A stretch of 21,152 nt of DNA from Sandaracinobacteroides sp041909755 (GTDB lineage: Bacteria > Pseudomonadota > Alphaproteobacteria > Sphingomonadales > Sphingomonadaceae): positions 1-21,152 of the forward strand of contig NZ_JAYRCW010000046.1 of the NCBI RefSeq assembly GCF_041909755.1, written 5' to 3'. Made by a program: the position numbers and the translations under genes. Below, in pieces: positions 13,408 to 20,961 of this stretch. The notes below the pieces were generated by a model, which worked only from the letters and a program-made list of their open reading frames with translations, ran no database searches and was not told the DNA's origin. Each line of letters opens with the position of its first letter. The stretch's first letter is position 1.

Positions 13408-15748
13408 GGTTCCGCCCTGGCTGGCGGGGAAGGAAGACCAGGTCCGGACCGGGTGGGTGAAGCGCTTCCGGCCGGAATTCTGGACCGTGGATTTCCCCCG
13501 GCCGATGATGGCCGCAGTTACGGCGCCTGCACCGGGGGTGCTGCGGCTGGACCTGGATTTCCTGACGCACGGAGATCTTGCCGGCCTGATCTGGGACAGC
13601 GAGGATCGCTGGTCGCACCCGTTGCTCGCCTATGCGACGGACCGGGACTATCGCGGGTGCCGCCTGCGCTTTCGCTGGGTTTCCGGGCCCGGTGTGATGC
13701 CGCTGGACGCGCTGAACGGGCCGGTGCTGACGCTGGAGGGGCGCGACGCCGACGGGGCTGCACGGACCTGGTATGTCCGCCTGTGGAATTATGCCGACGG
13801 CACCCCGACGGACGCGTTGATCGAGCTGGATTTCGACGCACTGAGGGCCGGGTTCGGGCCGGATGGCGATGCGGTGCATGCCGGCGACATCGACCGGATG
13901 TTCGTGTCGGTTGTGCCGGAGGCGTTTGACGGGTCGGCCGCGGCGCTGGCCGTGCCGGTGGCGGGCTGGGTGGAACTGCGCGACCTTGGTGCCGACGGGT
14001 TGCGGAGCATGCTGCGCGTCGGGGATGCATTTCTGCCGCCGCACGGACTGCGCATGGCATCGGGCTATGACGACAGCTATCACCAGCCGCCCGAGCGGCT
14101 GGTGATGCAATGGGAGGCGCTGGGATACCGGCGGCTCGTGAACCACTATGTGGGGATGAGCCATTTTGCGGCGCTGACCCATGTTGGCGGCGGACGGTTC
14201 GAGGTGGCGGGCGGGCTGTGTTCGGCGGCGACCGCCTGGCACCGACGCCTTATCGATGTTGCGGCGGCGCATGGCTTTGAGCTGATCCTTTCGCTGTCGT
14301 TCGAACTGTTCGATGCGCATGCGCCGGGCGGCTGGGCGCAACGGGATGCGGACGGGGAACGGGCGCTGACGGGCTGGTTTCCGCCTTCGACGCTTCTGTC
14401 GCCCTGCAATGGGGCTGCAATGGACTGGCTGCAGGGCATCGCACGTGACCTTGCGGGGCTGGCGGCGGACGGCGATCGGGTGGTTTCCTTCCAGATCGGG
14501 GAACCCTGGTGGTGGATCGGGCCATCCGGCCGGCCGTGCTTCCATGATGCGGCGACCGTTGCGCGATGGCAGGCCGAGACGGGTGGTGCGCCGCCCGTGA
14601 TGCAGGATGTGCTGGGCGACCGGTCCGCCGCCGAGCGGGCGTGGCTCGACTGGCTTGGAGCCCGCCTTGCCGAGGCGACTTTTGCCGTGAGGGATGCTGC
14701 TGCCGGTGTTTCGGTGGCGGGCTTCCGGTCGCATCTGCTGTTCTATGCGCCGCAGGTGCTCGACGGTGCGGCCCCCGACCTGGCGCGGGCGAACATGCCT
14801 GGAGCCTGGGCGAGCCCGGCCTGGGACCGGCTGCAGCTGGAGGACTATGATTTCGTCACCGGCGGCAACGAGTTCGGGATGGCCCGGGCCGCGGAGGCCG
14901 TGACGGCGCGGCTGGGTTATGGCGTTGACCGGCAACAGTATCTTGCGGGATTCGTTCTTCAGCCGTCGGACGCATCAGAACTTTGGCCAAAGATCGCCGC
15001 GGCCGTGCGGGCGGCGCAGGCACGGGGCGTTCCGGAACGTTTCGTCTGGGCCTGGCCGCAGGTTGCCCGCGACGGATTCACTTGGGTTGAACTGGGGCCA
15101 TCGGCCGTGGAGGGGGGCAGCGTGGACGAATTTCATGACGTGGCGTTTCCGCTGGACGTCGGGTTTGACGCGGTGGGAGGCCCGGCCTTTTCCACCCAGG
15201 TGGCGATCCTTTCATCCGGCCATGAGCAGCGCAATGCGATGTGGCAGGGCGCGCGCCTGTCCTATGATGCGGGGCTCGGGGTTCGATCCGAGGCTGATCT
15301 GGCGTTGCTGATCGCCTTTTTCCGGGCGCGCCGGGGACGCGCCGCCGGCTTTCGCTTCCGCGACCCGATGGACTGGACGAGCGGGCCATTCGGAGCGGAC
15401 ATCAGCGCGGCCGACCAGATGATCGGGATCGGCGACGGGACGACGCTGAGCTTCCGGCTGGAGAAGCGCTATGGAGACGGGCCGGACGCGCAGGGCCGGC
15501 TGATCACCCGTCCGCAGGCCGGAACGGTGAGGGTTTCCGTGGGCGGCGCCGAGCATTTGACGGGATGGGTCCTGGAGGATCGCGGACTCGTGCGTTTCGA
15601 GACTCCGCCGCCGGCCGGGGCCGAGATCCGGGCGGGCTTTGCCTTTGATGTGCCGGTGCGATTCGATGTCGATCAGTTGCAGGTATCACTGAGCGGCGTG
15701 CGGGCCGGGGAGGCGCAATCCGTGCCCCTGGTCGAGGTGTTCGAATGA
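13400..15748 (+). CDS. DUF2460 distal tail protein fused to a TIM-barrel-like N-terminal region (GTA g12)
   Basis: A 782-residue protein. Residues ~575-782 are the DUF2460 (TIGR02217) tail protein: FHDVAFPLDVGFDAVGGPAF, EQRNAMWQGARLSYDAG, LIAFFRARRGRAAGFRFRDP. In RcGTA, g12 is little more than this ~210-residue part, forming the distal tail ring. The ~570-residue N-terminal part is extra. Residues ~1-215 look beta-rich (FRPEFWTVDFPRPMMAAV, DLAGLIWDSEDRWSHP). Residues ~215-560 look like a glycosidase-type TIM barrel, with GYRRLVNHYVGMSHF, LIDVAAAHGFELILSLSFEL and FQIGEPWWWIG (Glu368 in an acid/base-like setting). It may be a tail-sheath-like or polysaccharide-degrading module. The start overlaps g11 by eight bases and the stop is shared with g13 (ATGA). 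Confidence 0.85.
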   Translation: MAEVPPWLAGKEDQVRTGWVKRFRPEFWTVDFPRPMMAAVTAPAPGVLRLDLDFLTHGDLAGLIWDSEDRWSHPLLAYATDRDYRGCRLRFRWVSGPGVMPLDALNGPVLTLEGRDADGAARTWYVRLWNYADGTPTDALIELDFDALRAGFGPDGDAVHAGDIDRMFVSVVPEAFDGSAAALAVPVAGWVELRDLGADGLRSMLRVGDAFLPPHGLRMASGYDDSYHQPPERLVMQWEALGYRRLVNHYVGMSHFAALTHVGGGRFEVAGGLCSAATAWHRRLIDVAAAHGFELILSLSFELFDAHAPGGWAQRDADGERALTGWFPPSTLLSPCNGAAMDWLQGIARDLAGLAADGDRVVSFQIGEPWWWIGPSGRPCFHDAATVARWQAETGGAPPVMQDVLGDRSAAERAWLDWLGARLAEATFAVRDAAAGVSVAGFRSHLLFYAPQVLDGAAPDLARANMPGAWASPAWDRLQLEDYDFVTGGNEFGMARAAEAVTARLGYGVDRQQYLAGFVLQPSDASELWPKIAAAVRAAQARGVPERFVWAWPQVARDGFTWVELGPSAVEGGSVDEFHDVAFPLDVGFDAVGGPAFSTQVAILSSGHEQRNAMWQGARLSYDAGLGVRSEADLALLIAFFRARRGRAAGFRFRDPMDWTSGPFGADISAADQMIGIGDGTTLSFRLEKRYGDGPDAQGRLITRPQAGTVRVSVGGAEHLTGWVLEDRGLVRFETPPPAGAEIRAGFAFDVPVRFDVDQLQVSLSGVRAGEAQSVPLVEVFE

Positions 15749-16581
15749 GTGCGCCCGAGGCCTGGCTTGGGCGACCGCTGACCTCCATCGCGCTGTGCTG
15801 GAAGCTGATCCGGGCCGACGGCGTGGCGATGGGGTTCACGAGCCATGACCATGATCTGCGGATTGGGGATCTGCTTTGCCGGGCCCGGCCGGGGATGGTG
15901 CCGTCTGCCCTGCGCCAGTCGGCCGGGCTGGAGCCGGATGCGATGGATATCGAGGGCGTGCTGGATGATGCCTCGATCCGGGGCTTTGATCTGGAGGCCG
16001 GACGTTGGGCTGATGCACGGGTGACGTTGCTCGCCTGTGACTGGACGGATGCGGCGGCGGAGCCGCTGGTGCTGCTGCGGGGGACGCTGGGGCAGGTGAG
16101 CCACGCCGGTTCGGGAGGCAGGGGCCAGTTTCAGGTGGAACTGCGGAGCGGGGCGCATGCGATCGACGAGGTGTCGATGCCCGCGATTTCGCCGACGTGC
16201 AGGGCGACCCTGGGGGATGGCCGCTGCGCTGTGGACATGGCCGGGCGCGTCGCGCGCGCTTCGGTGGCGTGGGGGGGCGGCGCGGAGATCGGGCTGGATG
16301 CGCCGCTGGAAGGGCCGGACCGATTTTCCGGTGGAAGGGTTCGGATACTGGACGGCAGGCTTGCGGGACTGGACATGCGGATCGAGGAGGCCCGCGAGAC
16401 CTTGCTGTTGCTGGACGATCGGCTGGCGGCCGAGCTTGAGCCCGGCATCCGGATCGAACTGCGCGAAGGGTGCGACAAGCGGTTCGCCACCTGCCGGGAC
16501 CGGTTCGCCAACTGCGCGGCGTTCGACGGAGAGCCGCATGTGCCGGGCGTGGACGCGCTGATCCGCTATGCCGATCCCTGA
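15745..16581 (+). CDS. DUF2163 baseplate hub protein (GTA g13)
   Basis: A 278-residue protein of the DUF2163 family with the phage BR0599-type C-terminal domain. N-terminal features are TSIALCWKLIRADGVAMGFT and SHDHDLRIG; a middle block is RGFDLEAGRWADARVTLL. The C-terminal part carries regularly spaced cysteines: Cys152 and Cys161 (SPTCRATLGDGRC), then Cys243, Cys250 and Cys257 (EGCDKRFATCRDRFANC). The RcGTA hub has been described as binding an iron-sulphur cluster through cysteines, so the same is likely here. It starts in an ATGA overlap with g12 and its end overlaps g14 by 14 bases. Confidence 0.92.
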   Translation: MSAPEAWLGRPLTSIALCWKLIRADGVAMGFTSHDHDLRIGDLLCRARPGMVPSALRQSAGLEPDAMDIEGVLDDASIRGFDLEAGRWADARVTLLACDWTDAAAEPLVLLRGTLGQVSHAGSGGRGQFQVELRSGAHAIDEVSMPAISPTCRATLGDGRCAVDMAGRVARASVAWGGGAEIGLDAPLEGPDRFSGGRVRILDGRLAGLDMRIEEARETLLLLDDRLAAELEPGIRIELREGCDKRFATCRDRFANCAAFDGEPHVPGVDALIRYADP

Positions 16582-16993
16582 TGCGCACCCGCGGGCCGGG
16601 GAGATCGTGGCGCGCGCGCGCGGCCTGATCGGCGTTTCGTTCCGGCCGCAGGGGCGCGATGCAAGCGGCCTCGACTGCCTGGGCCTGGTGCTGCTGGCGG
16701 CGGAGGCTGGCGGCGTGCGCCCGGATGTGGCGGCGCAGCCTTTGCGTGGGCGCACGTTGCAGGGCGCCGGAGATCTGCTGCGGGCGGCCGGGTGCCAGGA
16801 ACTGGATATCGGCCGGTCCGCTGCCGGGGATTTGCTGATCATGTCGCCGGGGACGCGGCAGGTTCATCTGGGGATCCGAACGGACCTGGGTGTGGTGGAG
16901 GCGTGCGCGCGCCTTCGGCGGGTTGTCGAGCGGGCCGTGATCGACGCCGGGACCTGGCGATCGGCCTGGCGGCTTCCGGAAGGAGAGGCATGA
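16568..16993 (+). CDS. NlpC/P60-family tail cell-wall peptidase (GTA g14)
   Basis: A 141-residue peptidase of the NlpC/P60 fold expected to cut peptidoglycan peptides during DNA delivery. IVARARGLIGVSF begins the fold, GLDCLGLVLLAAE carries the nucleophile Cys37 and RQVHLGIRTD the catalytic His100. The third polar residue, often His/Asn/Gln in a following HA-like motif, is replaced by Glu111 in VVEACARL. Activity is therefore probable but not certain. The start at 16568 overlaps g13 by 14 bases, and the stop overlaps the next start (ATGA). Confidence 0.9.
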   Translation: MPIPDAHPRAGEIVARARGLIGVSFRPQGRDASGLDCLGLVLLAAEAGGVRPDVAAQPLRGRTLQGAGDLLRAAGCQELDIGRSAAGDLLIMSPGTRQVHLGIRTDLGVVEACARLRRVVERAVIDAGTWRSAWRLPEGEA

Positions 16994-19101
16994 TGGCGTC
17001 GGTGTTGTTGTCGACGGTCGGGCAGGCAGTGGGCGGCCCGTTCGGTGCCGGAATCGGGGCGGCGCTGGGGGCAGGCCTGGACGTGGCCCGCATGTCGCGT
17101 GCCGGGGGCGCCGATGATCTGTATCGGCAGCAGTCCGCCTATGGCGAAATCGTGCCGCGGCTGTTCGGGACCATGCGGACTGCCGGACAGCTGATCTGGG
17201 CGCTGCCGCCGCAGGCGGGAGGTGGCCGGAAGGGGGACGGACGGCGGGAAGCGGAGGCAAGCTTTGCGATTGCGTTGTCGCGCGGGCCGGTGCTGGAGGT
17301 GCGACGGATCTGGGCTGACGGACGGGAGATCCGGTCTGCCGCAGGCGAATGCGCGTTCGGGTTCGAGATGCGCTTGCACAGCACGCCCGTGCGCGAGCCA
17401 GACCCGCTGATTGCGGCTGCGGAAGGTGCGGGAGGTGTACCCGCCTATCGTGGGTGGAGCCATGTTGTGCTGGAAGGGTTTCCGCTGGGGCCGTTCGGAA
17501 ACCGCATTCCCAGCCTGAGCTTCGAACTGGTTGCGGATGAGACTGATGCCGATGCCTGGGCGGGGCTGCTGGCGGCCGAGGCGGGGTTTCGGGCGGGTTC
17601 GGTGCCTTATGTGCCGGGCGTGACGGGATTTGTCGCGCATGGGATGCCCCCATCGGACGACATTGATCGGGCCGTGCGCCTTTGTGGCGGCACGATCGGC
17701 CTTGTGGACGGGCAGTTGGCGGTTGGAGACGGCACAGTTCATGCGGTTCCGACGGATGCCGTGCTGCTGGATCCGGATGCGGATTCCGTGGGCGGCCGCA
17801 TCGTGCGCGACAGACGGCCGGGTGGGCTGAGCCTGGGCTATATCGACCCGGACAGGGATTATCTGCGCGGGCTTCAGCGCCGGGATCGGAGCGGTGGCGG
17901 GCGGACAATCGAATTGAGCTGGCCGATCGCGGCATCGGCGGGCGTGGCAGCCTCGTTGTGCCACAGGTTTCTGGGCCGGGAGGAAGCCGCGCGCGAACGC
18001 CTGAGCCTGGCGCTGCCCCACCGGTGGCTGCATCTTTCGGTTGGCGACCGGTTGACCTTTGCGGGGTGTGACTGGCGGATCATCGAAAAGGAGATCCGCG
18101 AACTGGCGGTGAACCTGGGCGCCGAGCGCGTCGAGCGGGCGATCACTGGGGGCGTTCGCGAATCCGAAGCTGGCCGGAGTCTTTCCTTGCCCCTGATCTC
18201 GGCTGGCCCGACGAGGCTGGTGGCATTCGAGCCGCCCGTTCCGCTTGGAGCATCGGGTGCGACGGTTGCGATCATGGGAGGGGGCGGCGCCGGATGGCGG
18301 GGTGCCGAGCTGTCGGTTCTGGATGCCGGCGTGCAGCACCCGGTCGGTCGTTTGCCGGTCGGACCCGGTGTGGGCGAGTTGCGGGCCCCCTTGCCGCCAG
18401 GCCCCGATACGATCTGGGACGAACGGAATGTGATTCTGCTGACGTTTGATGGCGAAGACGGGCTGCTGGGCCGTGATCATTCGGGGGTCCTGGGTGGCGG
18501 CGGATTGCTGCTGGTGGGAAATGAACTGGTGCAGGCGAGGAATGTCGAGCGGATCGGCGGCGGGGTGGTTCGCCTTTCGGGATTGCTGCGGAACCGATTC
18601 GGCACGCGCGGCGCTGCTGCCGGCTGGCCGGCTGGGACGGCTGTTGCGGAAGTCTCGGTGCCCGATCTGGTGCAGATGCCGGTGGCGGGGGATGCGCCCG
18701 GTGGGGAGATACTTCTGCTTGCGCAGGGCCGGGGCGATCCGCCGGGGGGCACCGAGCATGTGCATGTGATCGAGGGGGTCGGTTTGGCCCCTCTTGCGCC
18801 GGCGCATCTGGCAGTCGAGCGGGTTTTGGACGGTTCCGTGAAATTCAGCTGGATCGGGCGCAGCCGGAGCACCTGGAGCTGGGCGGAGGGCGGCGGGGAG
18901 CCCGGGCAGGGCTATATCTGGCGATGCCGCGAGGACGGTGGTGCGGCGGTTGACCGGCGGCTGACGACAGAGGGGCTTTTCCTGACGCCGACCGAACAGG
19001 TTTCGACGTTTGGCGGCTTGCTGGCGGGCGGCGAGTTTCAGGTCGAGGCCGTCGGCGACGGACCGGGCTGGGTTCGATGCTCTCCCTGGATGCGGTTCTG
19101 A
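16990..19101 (+). CDS. Tail tip / host-specificity protein, short form (GTA g15)
   Basis: A 703-residue tail tip protein. The N-terminus is the usual Gly/Ala-rich hydrophobic segment (LLSTVGQAVGGPFGAGIGAA), then QQSAYGEIVPRLFGTMRTAG and WADGREIR, as in phage-tail-3 type proteins. The middle holds RIPSLSFELVADETD and a hub-like region ending RLTFAGCDWRIIEKEIRE. The C-terminal third is beta-rich, with a tandem LVGNELVQARNVERIGGG segment and a fibronectin-like end. RcGTA g15 is about 1,300 residues and carries a GTA TIM-barrel domain; no such region is visible here, making this form roughly half length. GGAGAGG precedes the start, in an ATGA overlap with g14. Confidence 0.9.
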   Translation: MMASVLLSTVGQAVGGPFGAGIGAALGAGLDVARMSRAGGADDLYRQQSAYGEIVPRLFGTMRTAGQLIWALPPQAGGGRKGDGRREAEASFAIALSRGPVLEVRRIWADGREIRSAAGECAFGFEMRLHSTPVREPDPLIAAAEGAGGVPAYRGWSHVVLEGFPLGPFGNRIPSLSFELVADETDADAWAGLLAAEAGFRAGSVPYVPGVTGFVAHGMPPSDDIDRAVRLCGGTIGLVDGQLAVGDGTVHAVPTDAVLLDPDADSVGGRIVRDRRPGGLSLGYIDPDRDYLRGLQRRDRSGGGRTIELSWPIAASAGVAASLCHRFLGREEAARERLSLALPHRWLHLSVGDRLTFAGCDWRIIEKEIRELAVNLGAERVERAITGGVRESEAGRSLSLPLISAGPTRLVAFEPPVPLGASGATVAIMGGGGAGWRGAELSVLDAGVQHPVGRLPVGPGVGELRAPLPPGPDTIWDERNVILLTFDGEDGLLGRDHSGVLGGGGLLLVGNELVQARNVERIGGGVVRLSGLLRNRFGTRGAAAGWPAGTAVAEVSVPDLVQMPVAGDAPGGEILLLAQGRGDPPGGTEHVHVIEGVGLAPLAPAHLAVERVLDGSVKFSWIGRSRSTWSWAEGGGEPGQGYIWRCREDGGAAVDRRLTTEGLFLTPTEQVSTFGGLLAGGEFQVEAVGDGPGWVRCSPWMRF

Positions 19102-19116
19102 TGCGGGAGGAAATTG

Positions 19117-19581
19117 ATGGTGGAACGAACGGCGCGACTTGGCCTGCCGTTGCTGGTGGCTGGGCAGGGGCAGAAGGATGTGACGCACAACGAGGCCCTG
19201 TTGGCGCTCGACGCGCTGCTGGCGCCTGTGGTGGAGGCGGCCTGGCAGGCGGCGCCGCCCGCTGACCCGGCTGCTGGCCACACCTGGCTGATACCTTCGA
19301 ACGCGGAGGGCGAATGGGCCGGCAAGGACGGGCAATTGGCATCTTGGACGGCTGGGGGGTGGCGGTATCTGAACTTGCCTGAGGGCGCTGTGCTGTTCGA
19401 CCGGATGGAAGGCCGGACGATGCGCCGATCCGTGGCCGGATGGGAAGCGGACCGCTGGACGGGCGAGGTTGCACCTGCGGTTTCTCCGCCGTCAGGCGGA
19501 AGCGTCATCGACGTGGAAGCGCGGGATGCAATCGGCGGATTGATCGCCAGGCTGAGGGATGCGGGCCTTGTGGGGAGTTGA
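19117..19581 (+). CDS. DUF2793 domain-containing protein
   Basis: A 154-residue protein of the DUF2793 family, often the last gene of alphaproteobacterial GTA and prophage tail modules. The N-terminal signature is clear: TARLGLPLLVAGQGQKDVTHNEALLALDALL. It is followed by HTWLIPSNAEGEWAGKDGQL, SWTAGGWRYLNLPEGAVLFD, and a short C-terminal helix (ARDAIGGLIARLRDAGLVGS). DUF2793 parts in phages occur at the N-terminus of fibre-like proteins; its role in GTAs is not established. GGGAGG (19105-19110) lies six bases before the ATG at 19117. It closes the virion run, 153 bases before the OmpA-like gene. Confidence 0.9.
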   Translation: MVERTARLGLPLLVAGQGQKDVTHNEALLALDALLAPVVEAAWQAAPPADPAAGHTWLIPSNAEGEWAGKDGQLASWTAGGWRYLNLPEGAVLFDRMEGRTMRRSVAGWEADRWTGEVAPAVSPPSGGSVIDVEARDAIGGLIARLRDAGLVGS

Positions 19582-19599
19582 CTGTTTTGCGCTCCCCAC
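19570..19599 (+). terminator. Stem-loop at the end of the virion run
   Basis: GTGGGGAG (19570-19577) and CTCCCCAC (19592-19599) form a perfect 8-bp stem around a 14-base loop containing the DUF2793 stop codon. No T-run follows, so it is at best a weak or Rho-assisted terminator. Its position, at the 3' end of the last co-oriented virion gene, makes a transcription-end role plausible. Confidence 0.3.
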
Positions 19600-19665
19600 G
19601 TGATCCTTCATCGGCATTGCGCGGTTCATGTGGCTCTCGCAACACAGTTTTCGTCTGTCTCCCCC

Positions 19666-19694
19666 TTGCTAACGCACCATGGCCTCGTTTAGAT
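19666..19694 (+). promoter_or_regulatory. Possible promoter for the OmpA-like gene
   Basis: TTGCTA (19666-19671), 17 bases, then TTAGAT (19689-19694), in a gap that is less G-rich than the virion genes. The leader then reaches a good AAGGGG site (19723-19728) before the ATG at 19735. The -10 match is weak, so the exact boxes are uncertain, but a separate promoter is expected because the gene differs in codon use from the run upstream. Confidence 0.3.
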
Positions 19695-19734
19695 GGCCCG
19701 GCCTTAGTGCGTCATTACGTAGAAGGGGATAGTC

Positions 19735-20877
19735 ATGGGGAAGTTCGCCGTAGCGGTCGCGCTGGCGACCACGGTGCTGGCAGGGGCCGCGCAAGCGCGC
19801 GATAACTCCTGGTATATTGGGCTCGATGCCGGCGGTTTCATCGCCGAGACGAAGAGCTGGGATGTTGAATCGCCGGCCGGCGTTGCCGTTTCGGGCGGTC
19901 TTCGCAACAAGTTCGAGCCGGGCTGGGAAGTCGGCGGCGTGCTTGGCTATGATTTCGGCGCCTTCCGCACCGAATTCGAAGTCGCGTACAAGAACGCGAA
20001 CCTTGATGCCGTCACTGCGGCGGGTGGTCTGCCCCCGATGCGCGTGATCAACGGCAAGACCGGTGTTCCCGGCGGTGGTCGCTACGATAGCGCCGACGGC
20101 AATGCCCAGATCCTGTCGTTCATGCTGAACGGCATGTTCGATTTCGGCGCTGAAGAAGGTTCGCCCTTCGGTGGCTTCATCGGCGGTGGCGTCGGCGTGA
20201 GCCGCTTCAAGGCGCACATCTGGCAGTGGGAAAAGTACGGCGCTGCCTTCGCTGATGACAGCGACACGGGCTTCTCCTGGCAGGCGCTCGCAGGCGTTCG
20301 CTATGCGCTTTCCGAAAAGGTGGACCTGTCGCTGAAGTACCGTTTCTTCAACATGAACGGTGTCGATCTGCAGGATGCGGTCGGGAACGATCTGTCGGGC
20401 AACTGGCGCAGCCACAGCCTGCTGCTGGGAGTGAGCTTCAACCTGTTTGAGGCCGCTCCGCCGCCTCCGCCTCCGCCTCCGCCTCCGCCTCCGCCGCCTC
20501 CGCCGCCTCCGCCGCCTCCGCCGGCGCCGGTTGTGCCTGGTCCGTTCCTGGTCTTCTTCGACTGGGATAAGTATGACATCACGCCGGAAGCTGCTGCGAT
20601 CCTCGATCGTGCTGCGGAAGCCTATGTCCAGACGGGTCAGTCTTCGGTGGTGATCGACGGTCACACCGATACCTCGGGTCCGGCTGCCTACAACCAGGCT
20701 CTGTCGGAGCGTCGGGCGAATGCTGTGAAGGCCTACATGGCCGGCAAGGGTATTCCGGATGCGCAGATGACGACGCGTGGCTTCGGTTTCAACCGTCTGC
20801 TGGTCGACACGCCGCTGGGCGTGCGCGAGCCGCAGAACCGGCGCGCCGAAATCATCTTCGGTCAGCCGACCAACTGA
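19735..20877 (+). CDS. OmpA-family outer-membrane protein with proline linker
   Basis: A 380-residue protein. Residues 1-22 form a signal peptide ending AAQA before RDNSWY. Residues ~23-238 are an eight-strand OmpA-like barrel (WYIGLDAGGFIAET, WEVGGVLGYDFGAFRTEFEV, GGFIGGGVGVSRFKA, LSLKYRFFNMNG). Residues 242-263 are 22 consecutive prolines. Residues ~270-376 are the peptidoglycan-binding OmpA domain (FLVFFDWDKYDITPEAA, VVIDGHTDTSGPAAYN, LSERRANAVKAYM, NRRAEIIF) with the Asp/Arg pair used to bind diaminopimelate. It anchors the outer membrane to the cell wall. Codons are more balanced, with more C- and T-ending choices than in the virion genes, consistent with high expression. AAGGGG precedes the start. 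It belongs to the host rather than to the GTA. Confidence 0.95.
   Translation: MGKFAVAVALATTVLAGAAQARDNSWYIGLDAGGFIAETKSWDVESPAGVAVSGGLRNKFEPGWEVGGVLGYDFGAFRTEFEVAYKNANLDAVTAAGGLPPMRVINGKTGVPGGGRYDSADGNAQILSFMLNGMFDFGAEEGSPFGGFIGGGVGVSRFKAHIWQWEKYGAAFADDSDTGFSWQALAGVRYALSEKVDLSLKYRFFNMNGVDLQDAVGNDLSGNWRSHSLLLGVSFNLFEAAPPPPPPPPPPPPPPPPPPPPPPAPVVPGPFLVFFDWDKYDITPEAAAILDRAAEAYVQTGQSSVVIDGHTDTSGPAAYNQALSERRANAVKAYMAGKGIPDAQMTTRGFGFNRLLVDTPLGVREPQNRRAEIIFGQPTN
20458..20523 (+). repeat. CCG/CCT simple repeat encoding 22 prolines
   Basis: Sixty-six bases made only of CCG and CCT codons, first as CCTCCG hexamers and then as CCGCCT-CCG nonamer-like units. All unit changes stay in frame, so slippage would alter linker length without breaking the gene. 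The linker spans the gap between barrel and peptidoglycan-binding domain. Confidence 0.9.
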
Positions 20878-20882
20878 TGATT

Positions 20883-20911
20883 ATCGGGCGAGGGTTCAGC
20901 CCTCGCCCGAT
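20883..20911. terminator. Perfect 12-bp stem-loop behind the OmpA-like gene
   Basis: ATCGGGCGAGGG (20883-20894) and CCCTCGCCCGAT (20900-20911) pair perfectly around TTCAG. It starts five bases after the stop codon. No T-run follows directly, so it probably stabilises the mRNA end or works together with the next hairpin. Confidence 0.6.
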
Positions 20912-20924
20912 GTTCGGAACAATG

Positions 20925-20961
20925 CGGCTCCGCACAAGAGTGCGGGGCCGTTTTGTTGTTT
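20925..20961 (+). terminator. Intrinsic terminator
   Basis: CGGCTCCGCAC (20925-20935) pairs with GTGCGGGGCCG (20940-20950) as an 11-bp stem with one G-U wobble and an AAGA loop, followed immediately by TTTTGTTGTTT. This is a textbook Rho-independent terminator for the OmpA-like gene, the second of two tandem stem-loops. Confidence 0.85.

Noticed and set aside
16864..19335. An 823-residue minus-strand frame antisense to g14, g15 and the DUF2793 gene
   Set aside because: No domain or ribosome site is recognisable and the plus-strand genes are clear; it is open only because of the G-rich coding strand.
2101..19581. Active temperate prophage
   Set aside because: No integrase, att-like direct repeats, replication or recognisable lysis cassette are visible in the window; the flanks carry ordinary host genes.
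20458..20523. CRISPR-like or satellite array
   Set aside because: It is a plain trinucleotide-codon repeat coding for proline with no spacers.
20301..20582. A minus-strand frame with a long glycine run, resembling a glycine-rich protein
   Set aside because: It is the antisense reading of the proline-linker repeat in the OmpA-like gene.
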